From JACDCA01 sp963810305 (GTDB lineage Bacteria > Acidobacteriota > Vicinamibacteria > Vicinamibacterales > 2-12-FULL-66-21), in contig CAWEMY010000011.1 of NCBI GenBank assembly GCA_963810305.1, forward strand, positions 617,762 through 681,761: 64,000 nt of DNA, in the 5' to 3' direction. Under the pieces are notes generated by a model, which had not been told where the DNA came from, did not search any database, and saw only the letters and a list, made by a program, of their open reading frames with translations. Every line of letters begins with the position of its first letter. Positions within the stretch are counted from its first letter, which is position 1. This document shows positions 9,183 to 17,584 of this stretch, one piece after another. The position numbers and the translations under genes were made by a program.

Positions 9183-9857
9183 TCAGAAGATATTGCGCCA
9201 GAACGACCACAGATACGCCCACCACAATTTCCACACGACCACCTTGGACGTGCCCCAACGGCGCTCGTACTCGTGGCTTGCAATCTCTGAGACGCGATAG
9301 CCGCGCTTCAGCGCGCGCATCAGCATCTCCTGCTCGATCGTCGTGAGGTTCGAGCGCAGGTCGAGTGCCTTGCCGACATCGCGGCGGATCGCGCGAAACC
9401 CGTTTTGGCTGTCGCTCAAGCGAACGTCCCAACGGTAGTTGATCGCCAGCATGATCAGCTGCGACCCGACGTAACGGATGAATTGACCGAGCGTCCCGTG
9501 GAGCTCGTCACTGCCCCCCTTGCCCCGAGAGCCGATGACCAGATCGGCGGTGCCAGCCGCGATGGGAGACACCAGTGCCGGAATGTCCTTAGGGTCGTGC
9601 GAGCCGTCGGCGTCGATGAAGACGACAATATCGGTGGTCGCGTCCTGAAAGGCCTGCCGGATCGCCTGCCCCTTCCCGCGCCCTCCATCGAGCACCACCC
9701 GCGCGCCGTGCGCCTCGGCAACCTTGCGGGTGGCATCGGTCGAGTGCCCGTCGATGACGAGCACCTCCCCGTAAGGCCGGACCGAGTCGACGATCTCGCC
9801 GATCAGCCCTTCCTCGTTCTTGGTGGGGATGACTACCGTGACGGTGGCAGCGGCCAC
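9183..9857 (-). CDS. GT2 polyprenyl-phosphate glycosyltransferase (DPM1-like)
   Basis: The 224-residue protein is a compact single-domain GT-A glycosyltransferase. Visible motifs are VVIPTKNEEG at the N-terminus, a VFIDADGSHDP block with the DxD metal/donor site, and a GSRGKGG loop. A QNGFRAIRR segment and the ERRWGTSKV region typical of dolichol-phosphate mannosyl/glucosyl transferases follow. It probably charges undecaprenyl phosphate with a sugar on the cytoplasmic side. It is first in a minus-strand set that continues with a membrane GT39-like enzyme. A radical SAM gene is divergent from it, with an 88-nt spacer between the start codons. Confidence 0.85.
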   Translation of the reverse strand: MAAATVTVVIPTKNEEGLIGEIVDSVRPYGEVLVIDGHSTDATRKVAEAHGARVVLDGGRGKGQAIRQAFQDATTDIVVFIDADGSHDPKDIPALVSPIAAGTADLVIGSRGKGGSDELHGTLGQFIRYVGSQLIMLAINYRWDVRLSDSQNGFRAIRRDVGKALDLRSNLTTIEQEMLMRALKRGYRVSEIASHEYERRWGTSKVVVWKLWWAYLWSFWRNIF

Positions 9858-9945
9858 GCGTTAGAGAGTCCCCGCGGGGCGTGCCACCGGGGCGCAGGGC
9901 GAAGGAAACAGCATCGGCAGAAGAAGAGAAGTATAAGGCGCTTAG

Positions 9946-11151
9946 TTGAAGCCCGTCAAGAGGTTAGCGGCTTTCAGCCTTGACCCTCCGAGCCCGTTCT
10001 GGTACCATCAGACGCTTCTCACATTCGTTCCTCTCAGGAGAATATCGCTGTCCGCCATCCGCCAGCTCGGCCTGCTCAAAGAAATCGTGTCGGGCAACCT
10101 GCGCGCGCCGCAACTGCCGTACAAGGTGACGTTTGTCGCGACCTATCACTGCAACTTCCGTTGCGAGATGTGCAACATCTGGCAGAAGAAGAGCGTGAAC
10201 GAGATGACCCCCGACGAGGTCGGGCTGTTTTTCGAGCGGTGGCCGCAATTCCGATGGGTACACCTGACAGGTGGCGAGCTCTTCATGCGGCGTGACCTGG
10301 ATCAGCTCGTCGCGGCCATCCAGAAGAACTGCAAATCGCTTTTCCTTCTCAACTTTCCGACAACCGGCTGGTTCGGCGACAAGACCGTCAGCCTCGTCGA
10401 GAATACGCTGCAGCGTGGCGTCGGACGCCTGATGGTCACGATCAGCATGGATGGTCCCAAGGCGATCCATGAGGAGATGCGCGGGCTGCCTGGAAGCTGG
10501 GACCGCGCCGTCGAGACATACCGCAAACTGCGCGGGATGCGGCGCTCGAACTTCCAGCCAGTGATCGGCATGACGCTGCTGACCAAGAACGCCGATGCCG
10601 TCGAGGCGACGATCGACGCGGTGCGTCAGGTGATCCCCGACTTCAAGACGTCCGAGCTGCATCTCAACATCGGTCACGAGTCCGGCCACTATTTCGACAA
10701 CCGCGGGCGCGTCGTCGCGGTGGATCACACGAAGGTAGCGCGAGCGGTTGAGGAGCATCGCAGGCGCAATGGCGGCGGGCTGCACCCGGTGAACTTCCTC
10801 GAGGATCGCTATCAGGCGCTGGTGCCGGCGTACTACGACACCGGCCGCTCTCCGTTGCCGTGCACGGCCTTGAAGACCTCGTGCTTCATCGATGCCTACT
10901 GGGATCTCTTCCCATGCTCGATCTGGGACGAGAAGGTCGGAAACCTGCGGGATTCAGGGTTCGATCTCGGAGGTCTCTGGGAGTCGGCGCGCCGGAAAGA
11001 ACTGCGCAAGAACGTCGCCGACGAGAACTGCCCGCACTGCTGGACGCCGTGCGAAGCGTACCCGACGCTCCTCGGCAATCTCGCCCGCGCGGCAGTCACC
11101 CGCGGCGGGGCGAAACAGGTTCCTGCTCCGGCACAGCCGTCGGAGACCTGA
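9946..11151 (+). CDS. Radical SAM protein with SPASM-like C-terminal Cys cluster
   Basis: The core motif is TYHCNFRCEMCNIW (Cys69, Cys73, Cys76 counted from the TTG at 9946), the CxxxCxxC site of radical SAM enzymes. The C-terminal third has more Cys residues (PCTALKTSCF, FPCSIWDEK, ENCPHCWTPCEA), as expected for a SPASM-type auxiliary cluster domain. The start is uncertain. TTG 9946 opens the frame, but the first 34 residues look non-conserved, and AGGAG at 10036-10040 is ideally spaced for an in-frame CTG at 10048. Members of this family modify peptides, lipids or sugars. The gene overlaps the end of a convergent flippase-like gene by 56 nt. Confidence 0.85.
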   Translation: MKPVKRLAAFSLDPPSPFWYHQTLLTFVPLRRISLSAIRQLGLLKEIVSGNLRAPQLPYKVTFVATYHCNFRCEMCNIWQKKSVNEMTPDEVGLFFERWPQFRWVHLTGGELFMRRDLDQLVAAIQKNCKSLFLLNFPTTGWFGDKTVSLVENTLQRGVGRLMVTISMDGPKAIHEEMRGLPGSWDRAVETYRKLRGMRRSNFQPVIGMTLLTKNADAVEATIDAVRQVIPDFKTSELHLNIGHESGHYFDNRGRVVAVDHTKVARAVEEHRRRNGGGLHPVNFLEDRYQALVPAYYDTGRSPLPCTALKTSCFIDAYWDLFPCSIWDEKVGNLRDSGFDLGGLWESARRKELRKNVADENCPHCWTPCEAYPTLLGNLARAAVTRGGAKQVPAPAQPSET

Positions 11152-12152
11152 TCAGATAGAGAACGCCTCCGGGTAGAGTCCCCAGGACCCCAAGCGCCAG
11201 GAACAGGATCGAAAGCGCGACTGCCTGCGGTGCCGGCACGCCCACCCGACCGAAAAACAGCTCGAACATCAACTGGCTGGTGCCAAGGCCGCTGATGGTG
11301 ATCGGGACCTGCATCACGATCACAATGAGTGGAACGAAGACGAGATACGTCCACAGCGGCGCCGATAATGCCGATCGCTATCGCCCAGGCAGTACGCCTG
11401 CGCTACGCGAATCAGCTGGACGGCGACCGATGCGATCAGCACCACCGTTACCGCCGCATGGTGCGCCGCGTAGCGGCGGACCGCGTCGACCACGCCGACA
11501 CTGAGCCTCCTGGTCTTCTGCCCGGGGAGCAGCGCGGCGGCCCCCAGCGCGAGCGACGCAACGCGCTCGCTATAGAGACCCGCCGCGGCCACGCCACATC
11601 CAAGTCCCGCGATCAGCACCGTCGAAAGCACGCCCGGGAGCGCGATCATCTCGCGCGCGAAAGCAAGGGCCGCGATCGCGACCAGCACCATGGACAGCAC
11701 GCCAAGGGCGCGGTCCATGATGACCGATGCGGCGGATTCAACGCCGCTGACGTGGAGACGCGAGAGGCTGTAGGCTCGGTAGACGTCTCCCGCCAGACTT
11801 GGCAGGAACGAGCCTACGAACGAACTGACGAAAAAGATCCTGAGGACGGCGGGGAAGGGGGGACGCGTGCCCGGCGACAGCGCCGACAGCAGCACCATCC
11901 AGCGGTACGCCATCAACCCGCGGTCGACCAACACCAGCGCGATGGCCGCGGCCATAAACCGCCAGTCAGCCGAAGCAGCCGCGCGCAGGACTTGCGCCGG
12001 ATCAGCGCGCCACAGGATGTAGGCCGTCAGACTGACGGCAACCGCGACTCGAGGCCAGCCCCGAGCGAGCGCGAAGCGCGAGTCGAGGGGCCTGTCCCGA
12101 GCGAGCCCGAAGGGGGAGTCGAGGGGCCCGCCTCGAGCGAGCCCTCCGTCAT
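11096..12152 (-). CDS. LPG-synthase/flippase-like membrane protein (frameshifts in sequence)
   Basis: This is the polytopic TM domain of the lysylphosphatidylglycerol-synthase/UPF0104 superfamily, whose members are often found with glycan genes. The frame changes near 11385 and again near 11358. Removing one base from the CCC and one from the GG run restores CLAIAIGIIGALWTYLVFVP and joins the C-terminal part (VPITISGLGTSQLMFELFF). The ATG at 12150-12152 overlaps the upstream stop as ATGA, but that frame must also shift to enter the main frame at about 12050. The N-terminal coding stretch contains tandem copies of a dispersed palindrome (12060-12148). A second, intact relative lies at 16589-17584. 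It is likely functional in the real genome, though the N-terminus is doubtful. Confidence 0.7.
12060..12148. repeat. Tandem copies of the CTCGACTC..GCTCGCTC palindromic repeat
   Basis: Read on the minus strand, two and a half copies of a unit of about 36 nt occur. Each has the form CCCTCGACTC, a small variable hairpin (CCCCTTCGGG or GCGCTTCGCG), GCTCGCTCGGG, then (A/G)CAGG or similar. The same unit occurs twice in the P3 region of rnpB and once in its P19 region. Here it lies across the coding start of the flippase-like gene. Confidence 0.75.
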
Positions 12153-13318
12153 CGGACCTGTTCGGCGGCGGGCAACGTCTCCAGATGACGCTCCGGTGCA
12201 CGCTTCAGGTCGTAGGCGCGTTTCAGGAACTTCGCGTAGGGAATGAACTGCTTCATCGCCCCGACGTTCACCTGGCACGGGCTCAGGCAGGTGGGGCAGG
12301 TTTCGTTCTTGATCTGTTCGCGGTGCGTCAGGTTCTCGGCTTTGAAGTAGAGCGATTCGGCACTGTCGTCGAGGACGTTGCCGATCTTCTGCGAGTTCTC
12401 GCAGTAGTGCAGGTCACCGTTCGGATTGAGCAGCAATCCCTGCCGCTGGAACGGGCAGGGCATCGTCCGGTGGTAGCCGTTGGCGATCATGTCGGCGTAA
12501 TGCAGATACATGAACGACTGGCCGCTCAGGATCGATTCCTCATGCACCCGGTCGAGAAAGAACTTCCGCATGAATGCCTCTTCACGGGGGCGGAAGCCGA
12601 TCGTCTCCTGCAGCTCTTTGTTGTGCAGCATCGCGTCGGTGAAACGCAGCATGTTGAAGACGACGTCGAGGTTCTTGGTGCGCGCCCACGCGAGGATATT
12701 CTCCGCGTCCGCCATGTTGGTGGCGAAGATCGTCGACGCGATCCCGAAAGAGAAGTTCGAGTGTCTTGCCGCGAGCGCCTGCATCGCTTCGATCGTCTTC
12801 TGCGCCTTGTCGAAGCCGTTCTTGACGCTGCGGACCTGGTTGTGGACGTCACCGATGCCGTCGAGCGACACACGGATGCTGATCAGGATCCGTTGCTGCG
12901 CGCAGAACTCGACGATCCGCGTCAGCATGGGGATCGCGCGATTCGGCGTCAGCCCGGTCGTGTTGATGCCGACTTTTCGCAGACGAGGCAGGTGCTTCTG
13001 GAACAGCTCCACCATCTCGGGCAGGTCATTGCGCGTCGTCGGCTCGCCGCCGGAGATGTTCAGATTCTCGACGGCTCCCCAGAACGGCGTGTTCAACACC
13101 GGCTCGAGCTGTGCGAGCGTCATGTCCGACTTGCGGTCGCCCCACTTCCAGTTGCTGCACATCGTGCAGCGCGCATCGCAGACCCAGGTGCAGTTGTAGA
13201 TCAGGACCGTCGGGCGGATGGCGTGCAGCTTCGACGTGACGAATGTATTGACGAGGTCGCGGGGCACGCCCACGGCCGTCTTCGCCAGGTACTGCAGTCG
13301 GAAAGTGTCGGTTGCCAT
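12149..13318 (-). CDS. Radical SAM/SPASM-type protein
   Basis: The 389-residue protein carries the radical SAM site in VCDARCTMCSNW (Cys47, Cys51, Cys54) after a roughly 40-residue N-terminal extension. It has the glycine-rich SAM site LNISGGEPTTRND. A C-terminal Cys cluster (MPCPFQRQG, HYCENS, ETCPTCLSPCQ) resembles SPASM/twitch domains that bind auxiliary iron-sulphur clusters. Although it shares this plan with the protein at 9946-11151, the two are not close copies. Its stop overlaps the start of the flippase-like gene by ATGA, so the pair is translationally coupled, hinting that its product or a lipid-linked substrate is moved by that membrane protein (inference). Confidence 0.85.
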   Translation of the reverse strand: MATDTFRLQYLAKTAVGVPRDLVNTFVTSKLHAIRPTVLIYNCTWVCDARCTMCSNWKWGDRKSDMTLAQLEPVLNTPFWGAVENLNISGGEPTTRNDLPEMVELFQKHLPRLRKVGINTTGLTPNRAIPMLTRIVEFCAQQRILISIRVSLDGIGDVHNQVRSVKNGFDKAQKTIEAMQALAARHSNFSFGIASTIFATNMADAENILAWARTKNLDVVFNMLRFTDAMLHNKELQETIGFRPREEAFMRKFFLDRVHEESILSGQSFMYLHYADMIANGYHRTMPCPFQRQGLLLNPNGDLHYCENSQKIGNVLDDSAESLYFKAENLTHREQIKNETCPTCLSPCQVNVGAMKQFIPYAKFLKRAYDLKRAPERHLETLPAAEQVR

Positions 13319-13376
13319 TCGAAGGAACGGTTTACATGGTAACAGGCGTAGAGCAGCGGAGCAAACCTAAAAGACA

Positions 13377-13406
13377 GAAGGCAAAGGGTTTGTGCCCTTT
13401 GCCTTC
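13377..13406 (-). terminator. Rho-independent terminator
   Basis: A perfect 12-bp stem (GAAGGCAAAGGG / CCCTTTGCCTTC) with a 6-nt loop lies 47 nt beyond the stop of the minus-strand lipoprotein gene. On the minus strand it is followed by TGTCTTTT, as expected of a terminator. Confidence 0.85.
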
Positions 13407-13452
13407 GTTCTGATCGCTTCGGTTCAGCGCCGAGTCGAACGGCGGTGAACCG

Positions 13453-14256
13453 TCACTTACCTGATGATTTCGCACTCCCGGACGGTGACCTCTTCGACCT
13501 CACCCCAGTTCGGGATCGCTCTCGTCGATCAGGATGTCGTACTGATTCTGATCGCCGCCGTTGCCCTTCGCAGATGATGTCGCACGAATAGCCAAGGCAG
13601 TTGTTCCCCACGGTCTTGATCAGGACCCCAAACCCGCCCCTGTCGCTCAATCCTGCGCGGTTCAGATCGTAGGCAACTTCTCTCATGAACTGGATCGTTT
13701 CTTCGGGATCCATTCCACCGCCTCCGCCGTGCTGGTCGAAGCGGCATCCGACGATCGGGATGAAGTCGCGTAGATGCGCACACGAGACGCCAAAGCGACT
13801 CAGGGTCTTGAACGATGCCACTGCCGCTCTCGGGCCCTGGTACGTCTGGAAGACTGCGTGCGCCCGCCAGGTAAAGGTTCCTTCGGGAGCGAGATCGAGG
13901 TTGATTTCATGCGACGTTCGGCCGCCCCCGCCTTGCGTGACCGGGTTGGAACGATAGACGACGCGGTTCTGCGCGTCGACGACCTCGAACACGTAGCTCA
14001 GCGCCAGGTTCTGGACGAACTTGCCGGTCGAGTTGTTGATGACGAGCACCGGACTCGTATCGTCGATTTCGATCCCTCCGGCCGGTGACACCGCCACTGG
14101 GGCGGTCACTTTCAGGGTGCTGCCGTCTGCATAAGCGTACGAGTCGGCCGGATCGAGTCCGTTCGGTGACGTCGGTGAACCGGTCTGGCTGCTGCAAGCG
14201 AGGGTGAACGCCACTGCTGTCGCAGCGGCAAGGGCGGTGAACGTCTGGTGTTTCAT
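13453..14256 (-). CDS. Lipoprotein with Cys-rich C-terminal domain (frameshifts in sequence)
   Basis: I choose ATG 14256, which gives a clean lipoprotein signal (VAFTLACSSQ). An FN3/Ig-like beta domain follows (about 45-140), then a C-terminal domain with NCLGYSCDIICEG. That domain is shared with the neighbour at 15265-16401 (NCNGYSCDILCSG). Downstream of this motif the frame breaks twice. Removing one C at 13564-13566 and one G at 13512-13514 restores YDILIDESDPNWGEVEE and an ending CEIIR with stop at 13457-13459, matching the paralogue's CEIR ending. The protein is therefore probably intact, about 266 residues. The function is unknown. It lies 25 nt downstream of a beta-barrel gene and is followed by a strong terminator. 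Confidence 0.75.
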   Translation of the reverse strand: MKHQTFTALAAATAVAFTLACSSQTGSPTSPNGLDPADSYAYADGSTLKVTAPVAVSPAGGIEIDDTSPVLVINNSTGKFVQNLALSYVFEVVDAQNRVVYRSNPVTQGGGGRTSHEINLDLAPEGTFTWRAHAVFQTYQGPRAAVASFKTLSRFGVSCAHLRDFIPIVGCRFDQHGGGGGMDPEETIQFMREVAYDLNRAGLSDRGGFGVLIKTVGNNCLGYSCDIICEGQRRRSESVRHPDRRERSRTGVRSKRSPSGSAKSSGK

Positions 14257-14281
14257 CGTCAAAATCCCGTAATGATTGTCG

Positions 14282-15028
14282 TTAGAACTTGAACCGGAGA
14301 CCAGCGGCGATCTCCAGCCCACCTACATCGAGTTTGTGATCCGCTTCACCGGTCGGCGAGGTCAGGTCGACGCTGCCGCGCGTATAGCGCAACATGGCGC
14401 CGGCGCCGACGTTGGTCATGAACATGTAGCGGCTGTCGATCCCGAGGTTGAACCCCACGGCGGTGTTGCTCTGACTTTGCACGCTGACGTCCGTGATGTT
14501 GACTTGCGAGAAGTTTCCACCGACCTCGGCGATCGTCACGCTCTCGACCAGGTCATCCTCCACCCGGAAGAAGCTCGGACCGCCGAAGATCGACACGTCG
14601 AATTCCACCGTCACCGGGATGGTCCAGATGGCCTGCACGTGAAAGGCGCGTTCTGAACGCTCGAGGCCGGTGGCGACTCCGCTCGCGGTCCGGAAAGTGT
14701 CGGTACCAATGGGGTTCGGCACATTGACCGTGACGGCCGCATCCCTGCTGTTCGTCGTGCGGATGGCATACGACGCCCCAATGGCGAATTTGTCGGTAAG
14801 ACCGATCCCTCCGCCGAATTCGAAGAACGGACCGCCGTCGAGCTCGTGGATGGCCTCGAAGGTAGCGAGCTCGTCGTAGATGGCGAAGCTGCCCTGCTGC
14901 GAAAGATCCTGCGACTGTGCCTGGAATCCGAAGTTGATGTTCGCAAACACCCTGTGAGGTGTCGACTGTGCGGCCGCCGGCGCGGCAAAGAGCGTGAGAG
15001 CCGCGAGGGCGCTGAAAAACGAACGCAT
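14282..15028 (-). CDS. Outer-membrane beta-barrel protein, OmpA-like size
   Basis: The 248-residue product has a Sec signal peptide (ALTLFAAPAAAQS) with a predicted cleavage after Ala-Gln. After it comes a pattern of alternating hydrophobic residues with Gly and aromatic residues, ending in GLRFKF. The C-terminal Phe preceded by alternating residues is the recognition signal for outer-membrane assembly. Strands such as FFEFGGGIGLTDKFAIGASYAI and GAGAMLRYTRGSVDL support an 8- to 10-stranded barrel. It sits between two lipoproteins that share a Cys-rich domain and is probably co-transcribed with the one downstream. A porin or an adhesion/envelope-integrity role is possible; the sequence does not decide. 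Confidence 0.7.
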   Translation of the reverse strand: MRSFFSALAALTLFAAPAAAQSTPHRVFANINFGFQAQSQDLSQQGSFAIYDELATFEAIHELDGGPFFEFGGGIGLTDKFAIGASYAIRTTNSRDAAVTVNVPNPIGTDTFRTASGVATGLERSERAFHVQAIWTIPVTVEFDVSIFGGPSFFRVEDDLVESVTIAEVGGNFSQVNITDVSVQSQSNTAVGFNLGIDSRYMFMTNVGAGAMLRYTRGSVDLTSPTGEADHKLDVGGLEIAAGLRFKF

Positions 15029-15264
15029 CTAATGACCTTTCACCGTCTCGTAGTGACGCTGGCAGACAGGCACCGACACCGTGACACAGCCGTCATCCGC
15101 CCGCACCGTGCGAGCCGGCGACTGCGCCGCGACAACCGTCGCGAGTCTGATTGGGAAGAAAGCAGGTGACCAAACAGCTGACGAACCCGACGCGCCGGCG
15201 GCACTCCGCTGTCGCCGAACGCGTCATAGCGTAGCACGCGGTGAAAACCGATGTCTACGCACAT

Positions 15265-16401
15265 TCAGCGGATTTCACACGGCCTCGAGACGATGTGCGA
15301 TCGGTCGAGCTCACCCCAGATGGCGCCCTGCGAGCCATCGGAGTCGATCAGGACGTCCCACTGCCGCTGCCCGCCTCCTTGACCGGAACACAGAATATCG
15401 CATGAGTATCCGTTGCAGTTGCTGCCGGAGTCTTTCAGGAGCAGGCCAAAGCGTCCGCCTTCGATCCCGTTGCGATTCAGCGAGTCCACCACGTTCCTGA
15501 GAAAGGCGACGACCTGGCCGCTGTTCATGTGGCCGAACTTGTTGCGCTCGCACTCGACGATGGCCAGGGGGCTGCTGGAGTTGCATGGACCGCCGCCGCC
15601 GCCGGGAGCGGGAATCGGTCCTGGTGCTGGCGGTGCTGCCGCGGCAGCCGTCCGGAACGTCTGCGTGCCGGACCACGAACTCACCGTCTCGCCGTCATGC
15701 GCGCGGACGCGCCAGAAGTGCGGCGTGCTGGCAGCCAGGTCTCCGTCGGGCAGGAAACCCGTCGCATCGCCTGCCTCGTCCCTGGTGCCGTTGGCGACGA
15801 TCGAGCCGAACCCGGCATCGGTCGCAATCTGGAACTGGTAACGGACGGATTCGATCGCGGCGTTCCTCTCGGCCATCCCCACTACCAACTCGGGACGCCG
15901 ACTGCTCGTCGTTTCCCCATTGATCGGCGCACGCTGAGGCGGGGCGTTCAGCAGCGGCTTCGGGAGCACCTCGAACGATGCGGTCGCGTAGGCGCTGGAG
16001 TTCGCGCCGTCTTCCGCCCGGACTCGCCAGTAGTACGGTCGCCCCAGATTCAGACCGTCTACGGTGACGGTCGTGCGCCCGCCGTCGCCGTTGGGGACGC
16101 CGCTTCGTGCGTAGACTTTCGTCTGGAACTCGCTGTCGGTCGCGATCTCGAAGGCGTAGGCGATCGGACGAACGCCGGTGGTGGCGGAGTTTTCGATCAG
16201 CAACTTGAGCGGCAGCTGCGACTCTTTGACCTTGAATCCTTGTGACGGCTCGAGGAGTTTCGGTGCGGTGATTTCGACCCCGGCAAGCGGCCCGGCTACG
16301 GACGGGCTCAGAGGGTTCTCGCTTTTCGACGCCTCGCATCCGACCAGAGTCAGTGCGAACAGGGCAGGTAGTGCTGCCGCGGGACAAAGGGATCGCTTCA
16401 T
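15265..16401 (-). CDS. Lipoprotein with two FN3-like domains and Cys-rich C-terminal domain
   Basis: ATG 16401 gives a lipoprotein signal (FALTLVGCEAS) and 378 residues; the open frame upstream is not signal-like. Two FN3-like domains are visible, each with the YYWRVRAEDG / HFWRVRAHDG strand (about residues 40-145 and 150-245). A Pro/Gly linker follows (PAPGPIPAPGGGGG). The C-terminal domain carries ECERNKFGHM, NCNGYSCDILCSG and WDVLIDSDGSQG and ends in CEIR. The paralogue at 13453-14256 shares this ending. The six or so conserved Cys residues suggest disulphides in the periplasm or outside. No function is known to me. Confidence 0.75.
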   Translation of the reverse strand: MKRSLCPAAALPALFALTLVGCEASKSENPLSPSVAGPLAGVEITAPKLLEPSQGFKVKESQLPLKLLIENSATTGVRPIAYAFEIATDSEFQTKVYARSGVPNGDGGRTTVTVDGLNLGRPYYWRVRAEDGANSSAYATASFEVLPKPLLNAPPQRAPINGETTSSRRPELVVGMAERNAAIESVRYQFQIATDAGFGSIVANGTRDEAGDATGFLPDGDLAASTPHFWRVRAHDGETVSSWSGTQTFRTAAAAAPPAPGPIPAPGGGGGPCNSSSPLAIVECERNKFGHMNSGQVVAFLRNVVDSLNRNGIEGGRFGLLLKDSGSNCNGYSCDILCSGQGGGQRQWDVLIDSDGSQGAIWGELDRSHIVSRPCEIR

Positions 16402-16588
16402 CGTGTGTTCCTCGACTACGTCATCGCGAGCGGGGGCGAGCACCGCTGTGCAGCCGTGCGCAGACACACTATCGGCCCGTGCTTCTAACAACTGTAGGAG
16501 CTGTTTCGCAGAGAAACCGGGGAGTTGGGACTTAGGGTAGAGCTTCAAAGCCGAACCGTCAAGTCCTTGTTACGGCGACGTTTACTGC

Positions 16589-17584
16589 TCAGGCAGGCTC
16601 GACGCTGACGTCCGGAATCTGCCCGTGCCGCTTTCGGATCCAGTAGGTCGCGGCACCCGACAGCGAAAAGATCATGACCAGCGCCGCGCCAACGAGTGAC
16701 ACGAGAAGGGCGGACTCGAGCGGCAACCCCAGACGCGTGAAATACAAGCCGAACGTCGCTTCGCGGACGCCGAAGCCGTTCATCGAGACGGGCACCATCT
16801 GAACGACGAAGGTGATCGGGACGACCAGCGCCAGTTCGAGAAACCCGATCGGGATCTGCATGCTGTGCGCTATCGCGAGGTAGAAGCCGACCAGCACCGC
16901 CTGCACGAAAATCGCGCCGGCGAAACACCCGATCAAGGCCGCTGGCGCTTGCCGGAAACGCTCCAGGGCTCCCGTGAGGCGCGCCAGCCGCGTGTCAACC
17001 CACTCGGGATGCGCGATCCTCAGCGGTTGGAGCAGGGCCGGCACGGCTCGCGGTCTGAGAAGAACCAGTACGGACACCAGGCTGGCGCCAAAAAATGCAG
17101 CCCACAGCATCGGGGCGCCGATGCCGGGCCCGGCGTCGACGAGTCGTGGACCGGCGGTCGCGCCAATCGCCGCGACGAGCACCAGACCGAGCAGGCCGAT
17201 CGCGCGGTCCATCAGCACGATCGTGGTGGCCAGGGTCTTCGATCCCGCCGCCGGCGCGGTATCGGCGATGCGAATGACGTCGCCGCCGATGTTGCTGGGG
17301 AGAAAATTATTGAAGAAGGTCGCGACGAGGAATGAGGACGTCAGCCATCGGAACTTGCATGGGATCCCCTGAGCCTCGAGAAGCAACCCCCAGCGCCATG
17401 CACTTGCGAGGATCATGACGAGGTATACGAGGATCGCCAGCGCGAGCCATGCGATCGATGCCGTTCGCGCCACTTCCCAGAGCTTTGCGGTGTCGATCCG
17501 CGATAGCAGGATGGCGATCAGCGCTCCGCTGACCAGAACCTTCAGGATCGGTACGAGGACGCGGCGAACGCGACTGCCGGTCAC
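16589..17584 (-). CDS. LPG-synthase TM-domain/flippase-like membrane protein
   Basis: GTG 17584 overlaps the SGNH-hydrolase stop as GTGA, giving 331 residues. Eight or so hydrophobic helices are visible. The family motif VPVSMNGFGVREATF lies near residue 265, and the PSNIGGDVIRI block near residue 95. The superfamily covers the membrane part of lysylphosphatidylglycerol synthase and many glycan-cluster proteins thought to move lipid-linked intermediates. Here it is coupled to an SGNH hydrolase and faces a GT4 gene, so a role in exporting or handling a lipid-linked glycan is likely (inference). It is an intact relative of the frameshifted gene at 11096-12152. Confidence 0.8.
   Translation of the reverse strand: MTGSRVRRVLVPILKVLVSGALIAILLSRIDTAKLWEVARTASIAWLALAILVYLVMILASAWRWGLLLEAQGIPCKFRWLTSSFLVATFFNNFLPSNIGGDVIRIADTAPAAGSKTLATTIVLMDRAIGLLGLVLVAAIGATAGPRLVDAGPGIGAPMLWAAFFGASLVSVLVLLRPRAVPALLQPLRIAHPEWVDTRLARLTGALERFRQAPAALIGCFAGAIFVQAVLVGFYLAIAHSMQIPIGFLELALVVPITFVVQMVPVSMNGFGVREATFGLYFTRLGLPLESALLVSLVGAALVMIFSLSGAATYWIRKRHGQIPDVSVEPA

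Noticed and set aside
12185..13342. 385-residue plus-strand open frame
   Set aside because: Antisense shadow of the radical SAM gene, with skewed Arg/Asp/Val-rich composition and no motif.
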